DNA of 64,000 nucleotides from Campylobacter concisus (GCF_003048775.2 NZ_CP049272.1:1364001-1428000), one strand, 5' to 3'. Shown: positions 28,345 through 36,687, numbered from the stretch's first letter. Notes: generated by a model not told the origin, from the sequence alone. A program made the numbers and translations.

Positions 28345-30504
28345 TTAGTTGGCACTCGATTTTGTGCTACTTTGTGAGAAGTCATAGTGCAAACCACCCA
28401 TTGGATAGAAATTTATCGTGAAATAAATACCATTTTTTCTAGTTGACGCTGAGCCGTTTATTGTTGTTGTTGGCTCTACATCTTGTTGATAAATTATCCC
28501 GTAATTCCAGCATTTTCTTTGATGAAGCACGCCAACTCTCCAGCTTTTTGTGTAACTTCGCTCAATATCATATTGCCAGCCACCAATAAGACTATACTGA
28601 TGAGGTAATTTTACTCCAAGACCACTTGTAAAATAGCTATCTTTTGTCGCACTATTTTTTATTTTGCTATCATTTTTCTTCATGGTGTGAAGCATATTTA
28701 GCCAAAATAGATCATTTGTGTATGAAAATCCGCTTTGTACCTTTTTTAGCTCTTTGCTCTTGTGTGAATACTCAAGCTTATTATAAAGGCTTAAATTTTC
28801 AAATGGATATAGATAGATAGCATTTTTTAAATTCGAATATTCATCTTTTTTTGTGTAATATCCTTGAGAAATACTATGTTTTATAATCTTTCTACCATTA
28901 GAGTTAAAGAAATACTGAGTCAAATAACCAGAAATTTCTTCCTTACTCTGCTCTTGAGTCAAGAAATTTTCATACTCATTTAGATTTTTATCATAGATAA
29001 ACTCATCATCTAAATTTCCTTTTCTATAGCCTGGTAGTAGATATTCAGCTCCAAAATTTAGAGTGTGATAAAAGCTTTCATACGCTTTTGCAAGATCAGT
29101 GTGAATGGTAAATTTGTGGTAATTATTTACAAAATTTGTATGCTTATCTTCTCTTTTATCATCAAATGAATTTATCTTATTCTCGTAATTTATTCTTGAA
29201 GCGTATAGATACTCGTAAAACGAAAACGTTAAGCTATCATCAAGCAGTGGCACATGCACTGAAGCTGGAAGTGTAAATTCATACTGAGTCGCTCTAACGC
29301 CTATCTTTCTATCATATCTATGTGACTGAAGATCGAGTGAATATAAGATATTTGGCAAGACAATATCATCTGTAAATTTATGATACTGAAGCGATGGAAG
29401 CTCTTGAAGCGTGTCTTTGTTCTCATTTTTTGAGCCAATTTTTTCAGTGTCTATGTAGTATTTTGCATAAGCACCAAAATAATGATCGTCGTTTGCGATG
29501 AAATAGTTAAATTTAGAAGTTACAAGCGAATCATAATCATCGTCTCTGCCCTTTAAATTTAAATAATCTATATCATTTAGCTTTGTTGCATCTATCCAAA
29601 TTCCCTCTTGCAAATCCGCTTCGCTAAGGTATCTTATAAGCTTATCTCTTTCGTATTTTAGTCCGATGCCTTTATGTGTTTTATTTTTTAGTTCAGCCTT
29701 ATTTGAAGTCTCTCCTTTTTGCTTGGCTTGGTAGCTGTTTTTATCAGTAAATGATCCAAAGCTGATTTCGCCCCTTGAATCAGGCGACTCAGTAAATCTA
29801 AACGCACCATAAATTCCAGCACCTCTGTTTGTTCTTATCTGCGGATCAAGCTCGAAGTCCCACTCATTATAAGGTGCAAAATAAATCGGTTGTTTGTAAT
29901 AAAAGCCTTCAGATTTTCCGTATCCAAGCTCAGGCGGCAAAAGACCTGTTCTTCTTGTGGTATCTGTTGAAAAACCAAAATATGGCAAATAAAAAACTGG
30001 CACATTAGCTATACGAAAGACTGGGTTAAAAAGGTGTAAAAATTTGCTTTGTTTATTTAGCATAGCTGAGCTTGAGGTGATGCTCCAGTCAGGATCTTGA
30101 ACATTACAGCTTGAAACCATCGCTTTTTTTACTCTATAGTACTCACTATCAGAGCTACTTTCATCGCTTCTCATCCACACTTCCATGTCTTTATTCATCA
30201 TAAAAAGCGATTCAAAAGCAGTGTCATTATTTTTTAAATTTAGCTTTGCATAGTTTGAGCGAGAGACTTCACTCTTTCCTTTCATCATATTGACATTTCC
30301 AAAAAGCTCGATAGTCGAATTATTTTGATCATACACAGCACAATCAGCTGTCACAAGATAATCTTGTGAATATACAACAACATTTTTATTGGCCGTGACG
30401 ATGCCTTTATCTTGCTTTACATCATCAGCCAAAAGCTGCACATCTTGCACAGCTGCACTTAGATTTAAAATACATATCGGAACTAAAAATAAAATTTTAC
30501 GCAT
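28345..30504 (-). CDS. lptD: LPS-assembly protein LptD
   Basis: This 719-residue outer-membrane protein has a signal peptide (about 1-18) and an N-terminal OstA/LptA-like beta-jellyroll (about 20-130). The long C-terminal part is rich in alternating aromatic/polar strands, forming the barrel that inserts lipooligosaccharide in the outer leaflet. YLPYFGFSTDTTRRTGLL is typical of LptD. Only a few cysteines are visible, fewer than in E. coli LptD. It overlaps the RDD gene by 8 nt. Confidence 0.93.
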   Translation of the reverse strand: MRKILFLVPICILNLSAAVQDVQLLADDVKQDKGIVTANKNVVVYSQDYLVTADCAVYDQNNSTIELFGNVNMMKGKSEVSRSNYAKLNLKNNDTAFESLFMMNKDMEVWMRSDESSSDSEYYRVKKAMVSSCNVQDPDWSITSSSAMLNKQSKFLHLFNPVFRIANVPVFYLPYFGFSTDTTRRTGLLPPELGYGKSEGFYYKQPIYFAPYNEWDFELDPQIRTNRGAGIYGAFRFTESPDSRGEISFGSFTDKNSYQAKQKGETSNKAELKNKTHKGIGLKYERDKLIRYLSEADLQEGIWIDATKLNDIDYLNLKGRDDDYDSLVTSKFNYFIANDDHYFGAYAKYYIDTEKIGSKNENKDTLQELPSLQYHKFTDDIVLPNILYSLDLQSHRYDRKIGVRATQYEFTLPASVHVPLLDDSLTFSFYEYLYASRINYENKINSFDDKREDKHTNFVNNYHKFTIHTDLAKAYESFYHTLNFGAEYLLPGYRKGNLDDEFIYDKNLNEYENFLTQEQSKEEISGYLTQYFFNSNGRKIIKHSISQGYYTKKDEYSNLKNAIYLYPFENLSLYNKLEYSHKSKELKKVQSGFSYTNDLFWLNMLHTMKKNDSKIKNSATKDSYFTSGLGVKLPHQYSLIGGWQYDIERSYTKSWRVGVLHQRKCWNYGIIYQQDVEPTTTINGSASTRKNGIYFTINFYPMGGLHYDFSQSSTKSSAN

Positions 30505-30946
30505 TTATCACCACTGTTTTTGCTATTTTGTCTTGCCAAGTCTGTCTAGCTGGATTTGCAAATGCCCATGCAAAACCAAGATAAAAACAAGCTTCACTAA
30601 CCAACCTAAAAATCGCTCTTACCAAGCTTGAAATAAAATTTGGTCTATCTAAAATTTCTACATTAATGCACATCGTCTTTGTTAGCATTTGTCCAAGACT
30701 CGCACCATAATACCAAACAAAAAATGCATGATAAATAATCTTTAGTGCGACTATTTGCCAAAAGAAATTTAAGGTCAAATTTCTGGCTTCATCATAGCTC
30801 ATAACCGACAAAAAGGCATCCCAGTAAATGATCAAAAACAAAAAAGAAACAATACATTCATCAATTGAGTAAGCTAGCACTCTTTTTGAAAATGGCGCTA
30901 GCGAAATTTCTTCTTTTTCAAGTTTTTCAACTATCTGCATACTCAT
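30497..30946 (-). CDS. RDD family membrane protein
   Basis: This 149-residue protein has three likely membrane segments. The RDD domain shows [16 protein letters not shown] (the Arg and Asp of the name), [14 protein letters not shown] and a C-terminal [17 protein letters not shown]. Its role is unknown; some RDD proteins act in ion transport. It is coupled by ATGA to purD and overlaps lptD by 8 nt. Confidence 0.85.
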   Translation of the reverse strand: MSMQIVEKLEKEEISLAPFSKRVLAYSIDECIVSFLFLIIYWDAFLSVMSYDEARNLTLNFFWQIVALKIIYHAFFVWYYGASLGQMLTKTMCINVEILDRPNFISSLVRAIFRLVSEACFYLGFAWAFANPARQTWQDKIAKTVVINA

Positions 30947-32187
30947 TTTAATGCCTGCCAGGCAATATCTTTTCTATAATGTGCTCCGTCAAATTTTACA
31001 TTTTCGCAAAGCTCATAAGCTCTATCACGTGCCTCTTTTATACTCTTCGCAGTGGCTACGCAGACTAATACTCTGCCACCATCTGCATAAATTTCTCCGC
31101 CTTGCTCGCTAACACCAGCATAAGCAATGTGAGCATCTTTTACATCATTTAAAACTGAAATTTTAGCTTTTGGACTACTTTTATACGGATAGTCCTTACT
31201 AGCCATCACAACGCCAACTGCAAATTCATCTTTTAAACTAATAGGCTTTAGCTCGCCCTTTGCAGCATTTAGTAAAATTTCGCTTAGATTTCCGTCAATT
31301 AATGGCATCAATACCTCGCACTCAGGATCGCCAAATCTTACGTTAAACTCAAGTACATAAGGCTCATTTTTCACGATCATTAGCCCTACAAAAAGTACTC
31401 CACAAAACGGACTACCCTCGTTTTTCATCCCTTTTAAAGTTGGCTTTACAACCTCTTCTTCGACCCTTTTTATCAGCTCTTTTGAAGCAAGCGGACTTGG
31501 AGCATAAGCGCCCATACCGCCAGTATTTGGACCTTCGTCGTTATCAAGCAGGCGTTTGTGGTCTTGTGCCACTGGCAAGCTTACAAAATTTTCGCCGTCG
31601 CAAATAGCAAAAAAACTTAGCTCAAAGCCGTCTAAAAACTCTTCAACGACAACAAATTTACCAGCCTCGCCAAAGCTAGCTCCACTTAGCATGTCACTAA
31701 CTGCCTCTTTGGCTTCCTCTTTAGAATTTGCGATGATAACGCCTTTTCCAGCACAAAGACCATCTGCCTTTACGACCATCGGCGCGCTTAGGGTATCAAT
31801 AAATTTAAATGCTTTTTCTTTATTATCTGTATTTAAATATCTTGCGGTTTTTATGTTATTTCTAGCCAAAAAGTCCTTCATATAGGCTTTGCTAGCTTCA
31901 AGTCTAGCAGCTGCTTTGCTTGGTCCAAATATGAGCAATCCCTCTTTTTTAAATATATCTACCACACCTTCGCTAAGAGGCGCTTCAGGTCCCACGATAG
32001 TTAGCTCGATACTATTTTTTTTAGCAAATTTTGCAAGCTCATAAAAGTCTTTTATATTTAAATTCTCGCCAAGGCGTGAGGTCGCACCATTTCCAGGCGC
32101 AAAGTATAAATTTATATTTTTTTCGTTTTTTAGTTTTAGAGCAATGGCGTATTCGCGGCCGCCACTTCCTATTATGAGAATATTCAT
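30943..32187 (-). CDS. purD: Phosphoribosylamine-glycine ligase
   Basis: This 414-residue ATP-grasp enzyme makes glycinamide ribonucleotide in purine synthesis. It starts [19 protein letters not shown]; later motifs are [26 protein letters not shown] and [17 protein letters not shown] precedes the ATG closely. A 6S RNA gene ends about 17 nt upstream, so purD is expressed either by read-through of that terminator or from an unseen promoter. Confidence 0.97.
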   Translation of the reverse strand: MNILIIGSGGREYAIALKLKNEKNINLYFAPGNGATSRLGENLNIKDFYELAKFAKKNSIELTIVGPEAPLSEGVVDIFKKEGLLIFGPSKAAARLEASKAYMKDFLARNNIKTARYLNTDNKEKAFKFIDTLSAPMVVKADGLCAGKGVIIANSKEEAKEAVSDMLSGASFGEAGKFVVVEEFLDGFELSFFAICDGENFVSLPVAQDHKRLLDNDEGPNTGGMGAYAPSPLASKELIKRVEEEVVKPTLKGMKNEGSPFCGVLFVGLMIVKNEPYVLEFNVRFGDPECEVLMPLIDGNLSEILLNAAKGELKPISLKDEFAVGVVMASKDYPYKSSPKAKISVLNDVKDAHIAYAGVSEQGGEIYADGGRVLVCVATAKSIKEARDRAYELCENVKFDGAHYRKDIAWQALK

Positions 32188-32204
32188 TTCATCTCCGTAA
32201 ATTT

Positions 32205-32396
32205 AAAAAACCCGAGTAGGCGTCGCATAGAAGAGTGGCCCATAAACAAAGCCAATCTTGCAAATAGATGGATACCAAACGGTTGCAACTTCTCGCCTTT
32301 TCAGACTCAAACGAAGCCACATCACAAGGCATCCATACTTTTTCGCTAACAAAAAAGTGTTGGACCCCGTAAAATGCTGACTCGCTTCACTCAGGC
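32205..32396 (-). ncRNA. ssrS: 6S RNA (purD RNA motif)
   Basis: This is the only structured gap between hemD and purD. On the minus strand a strong TATAAT (32403-32408) predicts a start near 32396. The 5' end CCTGAGT can pair with ACTCGGG at the 3' end, closing a long imperfect hairpin of about 190 nt that ends in TTTTTT. A closed rod with internal bulges, its own promoter and a position just upstream of purD match the purD motif known from Campylobacter, later recognised as 6S RNA (from memory). 6S RNA mimics open promoter DNA and binds RNA polymerase-sigma70. Confidence 0.82.
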
Positions 32397-32402
32397 AATA
32401 AA

Positions 32403-32408
32403 ATTATA
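32403..32408 (-). promoter_or_regulatory. -10 box of the 6S RNA gene
   Basis: Minus-strand TTTATATAATTTT contains a perfect TATAAT six bases before a G that starts the predicted RNA. Confidence 0.7.
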
Positions 32409-32420
32409 TAAATTCTTTGC

Positions 32421-33059
32421 TTAAAGTAATGTTTTGGCAAGCGCGATACAGGCGTTTATATCTTGACTTTGGCTTACTATTGGCTCGGTAAATTTTAGCT
32501 CTTTTGCAGTGACCTTTCCAATACTTATCACTTGATAGCTCTCATCCCAGCCAAAATTACTAAGAAAATTTTTGACATTTAGTGGAGAAGCGAAGATCAA
32601 GATACTATTTTTTGGTGGTTTTAGCTCCATTTTGCAAGGATTTAAGACATTTTCATAGACGATGATCGCCTTTATGTTTACTCCGCCATTTTGCAAAATT
32701 TCTAAGAAATTTGAAGCGCTATCTCTACCTTTTAGATAAAGAACCTTTTTGCCCTTTAAAAGTGGCAAAATTTCTCTTGCAAAGTCATCTCCGTGAGCGT
32801 TCTTTCCGGTGTAAATTTCGCTAAATCCAAACTCTCTTGCGGCCGCCGCACAACTATTTGCGATGACAAAGACTGGCAAATTTATTGCTTTTATATTGTT
32901 AAATTTTAAAGCCTTAAAAGCATTTTTTGAAGTTGCTACAAACGCGTCAAATTCGCTTAAATTTATCTCAAATTTCAAAAACTCTATCTTGCTAACGCTT
33001 AAATTTACAACGCTCTCATCAGCCGTTTTTGTATTTGAAATAAGATAAATTTTACGCAA
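32421..33059 (-). CDS. hemD: Uroporphyrinogen-III synthase
   Basis: This 212-residue protein has the two-lobed HemD fold with weak conservation, as is usual: VFVIANSCAAAAREFGF, VLYLKGRDSASNFLEIL, a central ENVLNP and the C-terminal VISIGKVTAKELK. It closes hydroxymethylbilane into uroporphyrinogen III for haem. It overlaps the exporter gene by 8 nt. The call is helped by recalled synteny with C. jejuni (hemD between guaA and purD). Confidence 0.85.
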   Translation of the reverse strand: MRKIYLISNTKTADESVVNLSVSKIEFLKFEINLSEFDAFVATSKNAFKALKFNNIKAINLPVFVIANSCAAAAREFGFSEIYTGKNAHGDDFAREILPLLKGKKVLYLKGRDSASNFLEILQNGGVNIKAIIVYENVLNPCKMELKPPKNSILIFASPLNVKNFLSNFGWDESYQVISIGKVTAKELKFTEPIVSQSQDINACIALAKTLL

Positions 33060-34212
33060 CTCTTTTTAACCTTAAAAAAGATATCAAAGCAAGTAATGTG
33101 CAGGCTAAAATAACAATAGAAGTCGAATAAAATATATCGCCAAGCCCAACTAGCGGAGAAACGACGCCGCCTAAGAAAAATGGACAAAATCCAAGTATCG
33201 CTGAGGCTGAGCCTGCGTATTCTCTGCCTTCATTCATAGCTAGCGATGAAGCAGTTGGCAAGACAAATCCTGTAAAAAGAAGTAATAAGAAAAATGCGAT
33301 AATGACGCCGATTACTTCAAATTTAAAACAAAGCATGAAAGCAATAAAAATGCTAGCAAACAAGGTACCAAAAAGCCCAGTTTTGAGCGCTTTTCGCTCA
33401 TTTAAAAGGCTAGCAAGCCTTGCTCCTATAACAAGCCCTAAACCATTTGAAGCAAAACAAAAGCTATAGCTTACTGGGCTTAGAGAATAAAATTCTTGAA
33501 AAATAAACGAAGATGACGCTATATAAGCAAACATCGCACCCATCGCAAATGTCTGAATGCTTACGAAAAGCATAAATTTTTTCTTTCTTAAAATTTTGCC
33601 AAAAACACTATAAGTCACTAGCAAAGGCATTTTTAAGCGATTTGACTGACTTAAGCTCTCTTTGAAATAAAAGTTTGCGATAAAAAGTAAAATACCAATG
33701 ATAGTAAGTGCCATAAAGATGCCACGCCAGTCGGTAAATTTAAGCAGCAAACTACCGCCAATTGGTGAAAGTATCGGGGCTAGACCATTTACGACCATCA
33801 TAAGGCTAAAAAATTTAGTCATTTCATGGCCCTTATAAAGATCACTAACAACAGCCCTTGAAATAACCAAGCTGCCTGCACTTGCAAGCCCTTGAATAAT
33901 TCTCATAAAGATAAAAAACTGGATATTTTGCGAGAAAAATATAAAAATAGTGCTTATCGTATAGACGATGAGCGAGATGGTAAGGGGCAGTTTCCGGCCA
34001 AATTTATCACTTATTGGGCCAACTATGAGCTGACCTATGGCTAAGCCTGCCATCGATGTCGTGATCGTTAATTGTGTAGCTGTGACGCTTGTTTTAAACC
34101 ACTCGGTAATAGCCGGAAGTGCTGGCAAATAAAGATCTGTAACAAATGGTCCAAAGGCAGAGAGAGCGCCTAAAAATAGTAACAAAAATAGTTTGGAATT
34201 TTCTTTTTTCAT
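33052..34212 (-). CDS. Bcr/CflA-family drug exporter (MFS)
   Basis: This 386-residue protein has 12 membrane segments. FVTDLYLPALP in the first helix, the loop 2-3 motif GPISDKFGRKLP and motif C-like RIIQGLASAGSLVISRA are typical of the Bcr/CflA subgroup of proton-driven multidrug exporters. Its own TATAAT lies upstream, and it overlaps hemD by 8 nt. Confidence 0.9.
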   Translation of the reverse strand: MKKENSKLFLLLFLGALSAFGPFVTDLYLPALPAITEWFKTSVTATQLTITTSMAGLAIGQLIVGPISDKFGRKLPLTISLIVYTISTIFIFFSQNIQFFIFMRIIQGLASAGSLVISRAVVSDLYKGHEMTKFFSLMMVVNGLAPILSPIGGSLLLKFTDWRGIFMALTIIGILLFIANFYFKESLSQSNRLKMPLLVTYSVFGKILRKKKFMLFVSIQTFAMGAMFAYIASSSFIFQEFYSLSPVSYSFCFASNGLGLVIGARLASLLNERKALKTGLFGTLFASIFIAFMLCFKFEVIGVIIAFFLLLLFTGFVLPTASSLAMNEGREYAGSASAILGFCPFFLGGVVSPLVGLGDIFYSTSIVILACTLLALISFLRLKRVA

Positions 34213-34237
34213 AATTCTTCTTTAAATTTTAAAAAAG

Positions 34238-34243
34238 ATTATA
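34238..34243 (-). promoter_or_regulatory. -10 box for the MFS exporter and hemD
   Basis: Minus-strand CATAATATAATC has a perfect TATAAT 26 nt upstream of the exporter ATG. Confidence 0.65.
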
Positions 34244-34301
34244 TTATGACTTTGCTTTTTGGGTTATTAAGGGTAAATTTAACGTGATCTATAAAATGTA
34301 A

Positions 34302-34321
34302 AAGCCCTAAAAATAGGGCTT
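34302..34321 (-). terminator. Terminator after the bicupin gene
   Basis: A perfect 8-bp stem (AAGCCCTA / TAGGGCTT) with a 4-nt loop lies 4 nt after the stop. A T-rich tract (TTTTACATTTT) follows on the minus strand. Confidence 0.75.
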
Positions 34322-34325
34322 GGTA

Positions 34326-34970
34326 TTACATTTTGTCTTTAGTGACAATTAAGAGCATTTTAAATTTATCTTTTATCTTTAATCCGTGTGGTATTTTGCC
34401 TGGTAGCACGATGGTATCGCCTTTTTTGATATCAAAATGTTCATCACCAATAGTTAGCTTCATCTCGCCATCAAGTGCGATAAGTAGTGCATCACCTGGA
34501 GCTGCGTGAGTTGATAGCTCTTGGTCTGTGTCAAAACTAAGCAGCGACATCGAGCCATTCTCATTTTTAACAAGCGTTTTGCTCACGATTTTGCCTTTTT
34601 CGTATTCGACTGCATCAACTAAGCTAAAAATAGCTGCCTTAGGTAAATGATCTATCATTAAGTCCTCCTTAAAATCAATTGAAATATATTTCGTTGGTTC
34701 GTTAAAAACTAGCTTACGCCACACTTTTTTCTCTATCAGGCAAGCTTGCTCGCCACCTATATGCATCTGCTTTTCACCGTAGTATAGGGTAGCACCACCC
34801 TCTACAACCCATGCAAGACTGTCACAAAACAGCATCTCATGATCTAGCTCCTCGCCCGTATCAAAAGCAAATACATCGACATGAGCGTTCTCGCAATCAA
34901 AAATTCTCTTGCTAACAACGCTTTTTGCGACGACTTTCGTGTCGGCGTTTAGATTGTAAATTTTACTCAT
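34326..34970 (-). CDS. Bicupin protein of unknown substrate
   Basis: This 214-residue cytosolic protein has two cupin halves. The first is at about residues 20-100 (FDTGEELDHEMLFCDSLAW) and the second at about 125-210 (FDTDQELSTHAAPGDALL, then KKGDTIVLPGKIPHGLK). The His/Glu positions expected for metal binding are partly present in the second half. It is monocistronic, with its own -10 box upstream and a hairpin downstream. No substrate can be named. Confidence 0.8.
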   Translation of the reverse strand: MSKIYNLNADTKVVAKSVVSKRIFDCENAHVDVFAFDTGEELDHEMLFCDSLAWVVEGGATLYYGEKQMHIGGEQACLIEKKVWRKLVFNEPTKYISIDFKEDLMIDHLPKAAIFSLVDAVEYEKGKIVSKTLVKNENGSMSLLSFDTDQELSTHAAPGDALLIALDGEMKLTIGDEHFDIKKGDTIVLPGKIPHGLKIKDKFKMLLIVTKDKM

Positions 34971-34991
34971 TTTATATCCTTTTTTTGCAAA

Positions 34992-34997
34992 ATTATA
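34992..34997 (-). promoter_or_regulatory. -10 box for the bicupin gene
   Basis: Minus-strand CCTTTTATAATTTTG contains TATAAT about 22 nt upstream of the ATG, followed by AAAGGAT. Confidence 0.65.
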
Positions 34998-35117
34998 AAA
35001 GGTTAAGAGCTAAATTTCATTGACCAATGTTAATAAAAAGAGAAAAAATATCCTAATTAAAACTAATGTATATAAGGAAGTTCCATTTACAAAAAATTTC
35101 ATAAAGGGATTTTTGTG

Positions 35118-35139
35118 TCTACTCTCACTCAATAATTAC
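35118..35139. repeat. Distal att-like copy of the guaA 3' end
   Basis: It matches 36666-36687 at 18 of 22 positions; all four differences are transitions. The flank ATTTTTGT is also shared, offset by a 2-nt indel. Confidence 0.6.
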
Positions 35140-35192
35140 CATATCATATTTGTTTCTTTTGTTCTATAACAGTATCTTTTTAGTTTCTGTTT

Positions 35193-35502
35193 TTAATATG
35201 CGTAACCCGGCTTCCTTGCCGTAGTTTTGTAAGCTTCGTTAAGTAATAATCCAATACCCATTTGATGGAATTTCTTTTCTATGCCAATTACAAAAATATC
35301 TGTACAATCTTTGCCAATTGCATTTATACAACAAAACCAACCAGCTCATCATTTATATGATAAGCGAGAAAAGTCTTTTCTGTGAATCACGAATATATTA
35401 TTCTGTACTTTCCAGTATTCCAAACCATTCTGAAAGGTCATATAATATTTCTCTTGACACAGCTTGCTTTTCTAATTTATCTTCAACTTCTTTTATTTTT
35501 AT
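35193..35502 (-). pseudogene. GNAT acetyltransferase remnant
   Basis: Translation in pieces on the minus strand gives IKIKEVEDKLEKQAVSREIL and then LYDLSEWFGILESTE, a stop, and YIRDSQK. A frame change leads to AYHINDELVGFVV and another stop. A further frame change leads to DIFVIGIEKKFHQMGIGLLL, followed by NEAYKTTA. The last part contains the acetyl-CoA-binding motif A (Q-x-x-G-x-G). At least two stops and two frameshifts show that it is dead. It lies 23 nt after the glycosylase-like gene, so it was once the next gene of that operon. Confidence 0.75.
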
Positions 35503-35525
35503 ATCAATTTACTCTTCCACAACTT

Positions 35526-35894
35526 CTATACTTTTAAATGTATACCTTTGTTTCTTAAATTCTCTATGCAATCAGCTAGATATTCGATATTGTGCTCTTT
35601 GTAAATTGGACTGCTTATAATTTCTTCTTTAAGATTATCGTACTTTTCTGCTGTCCTTCCTCTATAATTTTTATCTTTCCATTCCGCAGAAACATTATAT
35701 CCCCTTTTTTCCATCTCCTCCATAACCAATACATGGTAAATAAAAAGATGATATGGGGAATATGTAAACACATAGTCTACGGTTTTATGTTTCTTTTTCC
35801 ATCCATTGCCCCTCAAAGCACAACATTCCCTGTGTTGTCCAAGAAGCTGATTTTTAGGCAATAAGTGGATAAGTTTTTCATGCCATAGTCTCAT
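35526..35894 (-). CDS. Pyrimidine-dimer DNA glycosylase (endonuclease V-type), TIGR02328-like
   Basis: This 122-residue protein begins MRLWHEKLIHLLPKNQ and continues QLLGQHRECCALRGNGW. It resembles TIGR02328/Pyr_excise proteins. Arg22-Glu23 fall at the same numbers as the catalytic Arg22-Glu23 of phage T4 DenV, although residue 2 is Arg rather than the T4 Thr. The family removes UV pyrimidine dimers. It overlaps the DUF1722 gene by 17 nt and is on average closer to Firmicutes proteins, judged by eye. It appears intact. Confidence 0.8.
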   Translation of the reverse strand: MRLWHEKLIHLLPKNQLLGQHRECCALRGNGWKKKHKTVDYVFTYSPYHLFIYHVLVMEEMEKRGYNVSAEWKDKNYRGRTAEKYDNLKEEIISSPIYKEHNIEYLADCIENLRNKGIHLKV

Positions 35895-36282
35895 ATTTTT
35901 CTCCTGTTAACAAGGTTGATTTTTCTAAATATTCATTAGGGTATTTCTTTAGTAAAGTGTTAATGCATTCAATTACAGCCTTCTGACTATTCTCCCCTGC
36001 CATATATCCATTTAATATATCAAATAATACCTGCTTTTCAATTGTATTTGCATCTTTTCTGAAATATCCCCATATATGAAGAATGGCATTACTAAAATCT
36101 TTTTTACTCTCCTTCATATCTCTTGTTTCCTGTATTTTTTCATTTAGCCATACAACATCCAGTTCTTTTTCCTTCAAGTACTCCCTTATCTCCAGATATG
36201 CTTTTTGCGATTTGCTTAGTACAAAATATTTATTTTTTGCCCATAACTCTTCACATTCTCTTCTTGTATCTTTGTGTCTCAT
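35878..36282 (-). CDS. DUF1722 (YbgA-like) protein
   Basis: This protein has 134 residues from ATG 36282. It shows the DUF1722 pattern ECEELWAKNKYFVLSKSQKA, and later a segment near HIWGYFRKDANTIEKQ and YLEKSTLL. DUF1722 often occurs fused to DUF523 and near DNA-repair (photolyase) genes, which suits the glycosylase partner. A longer TTG start (36318) is possible, but AAAGAAG precedes the ATG. The start overlaps the stop of an upstream truncated frame (ATGA). The function is unknown. Confidence 0.75.
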   Translation of the reverse strand: MRHKDTRRECEELWAKNKYFVLSKSQKAYLEIREYLKEKELDVVWLNEKIQETRDMKESKKDFSNAILHIWGYFRKDANTIEKQVLFDILNGYMAGENSQKAVIECINTLLKKYPNEYLEKSTLLTGEKYETMA

Positions 36283-36440
36283 GTTGACGCTTCTTTCAAA
36301 ATATTCAAACCAAAACAAATCCCATACAATGTATCACAATTTAAGCATTTATTAATAGCATTTAAATTTTTATTTAGGTCATGTATAAATGAATATCCCG
36401 CATTGCTATATGTTAAAGTGGGCTCCGATACAAAGAATTT
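36279..36440 (-). pseudogene. Truncated 3' end of an unknown gene
   Basis: A 53-codon frame without a start codon reads ...SEPTLTYSNAGYSFIHD... and ends FGLNILKEAST. It is coupled by ATGA to the DUF1722 gene. The tight coupling suggests the tail of a former operon gene whose 5' part was deleted. The family is not recognised. Confidence 0.4.
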
Positions 36441-36483
36441 TTATTACTACAACCTATTCAAATTTATCAACCGCTGTTTTCAC

Positions 36484-36512
36484 AAAAGCCTCCCAGCAAA
36501 ATAATGGGAGGC
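36484..36512 (-). terminator. GC-rich hairpin terminator inside the island
   Basis: A perfect stem GCCTCCCA/TGGGAGGC with a 9-nt loop is followed by TTTT on the minus strand. It is unusually GC-rich for this genome and lies between guaA and the island genes. Confidence 0.65.
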
Positions 36513-36570
36513 TCTCTAAACAATTTATCTAAATTTAAAACTCTCTTTTAAACCTACTTTTCTCATTTTT

Positions 36571-36639
36571 AGTATCAAAACAGTATCACTAAGGAGCTTT
36601 TTGCTTCCGTAAGCCGTTGTGATATTGTATTTTCAACGG
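36571..36639. repeat. Cluster of short direct and inverted repeats next to guaA
   Basis: AGTATCA occurs twice (36571-36577, 36582-36588), with an inverted near-copy (TGATATT, about 36620). CCGTTG (36614-36619) and CAACGG (36634-36639) form an inverted repeat. The layout resembles recombinase arm sites, but a plain hairpin terminator for guaA is an alternative. Confidence 0.35.
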
Positions 36640-36665
36640 TTTTACAGCAGAAATATTTTTGTTAC

Positions 36666-36687
36666 TCTACTCCCACTCGATAGTTGC
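36666..36687. repeat. Proximal att-like site in the guaA 3' end
   Basis: These are the last seven codons of guaA, including the stop (ATIEWE-stop). They are the reference copy of the imperfect direct repeat at 35118-35139. Confidence 0.6.

Larger units (their letters stand above)
35118..36687. mobile_element. Remnant genomic island at the 3' end of guaA
   Basis: About 1.55 kb lies between guaA and the bicupin gene, bounded by an imperfect 22-nt direct repeat of the guaA 3' end. It holds a broken acetyltransferase, a pyrimidine-dimer glycosylase-like gene, a DUF1722 gene, a truncated reading frame and a strong GC-rich terminator, all on the minus strand. Protein style and codon choice look like those of Firmicutes rather than the neighbours. 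No integrase remains. guaA is a known insertion site for integrative elements in other bacteria, from memory. Confidence 0.65.

Noticed and set aside
35318-35864. Plus-strand open frames inside the island
   Set aside because: They are antisense to the recognisable GNAT remnant and the glycosylase-like gene.
36279-36318. Longer TTG start (36318) for the DUF1722 protein
   Set aside because: The extra residues do not fit the family start, and the ATG at 36282 has a better ribosome binding site and an ATGA junction.
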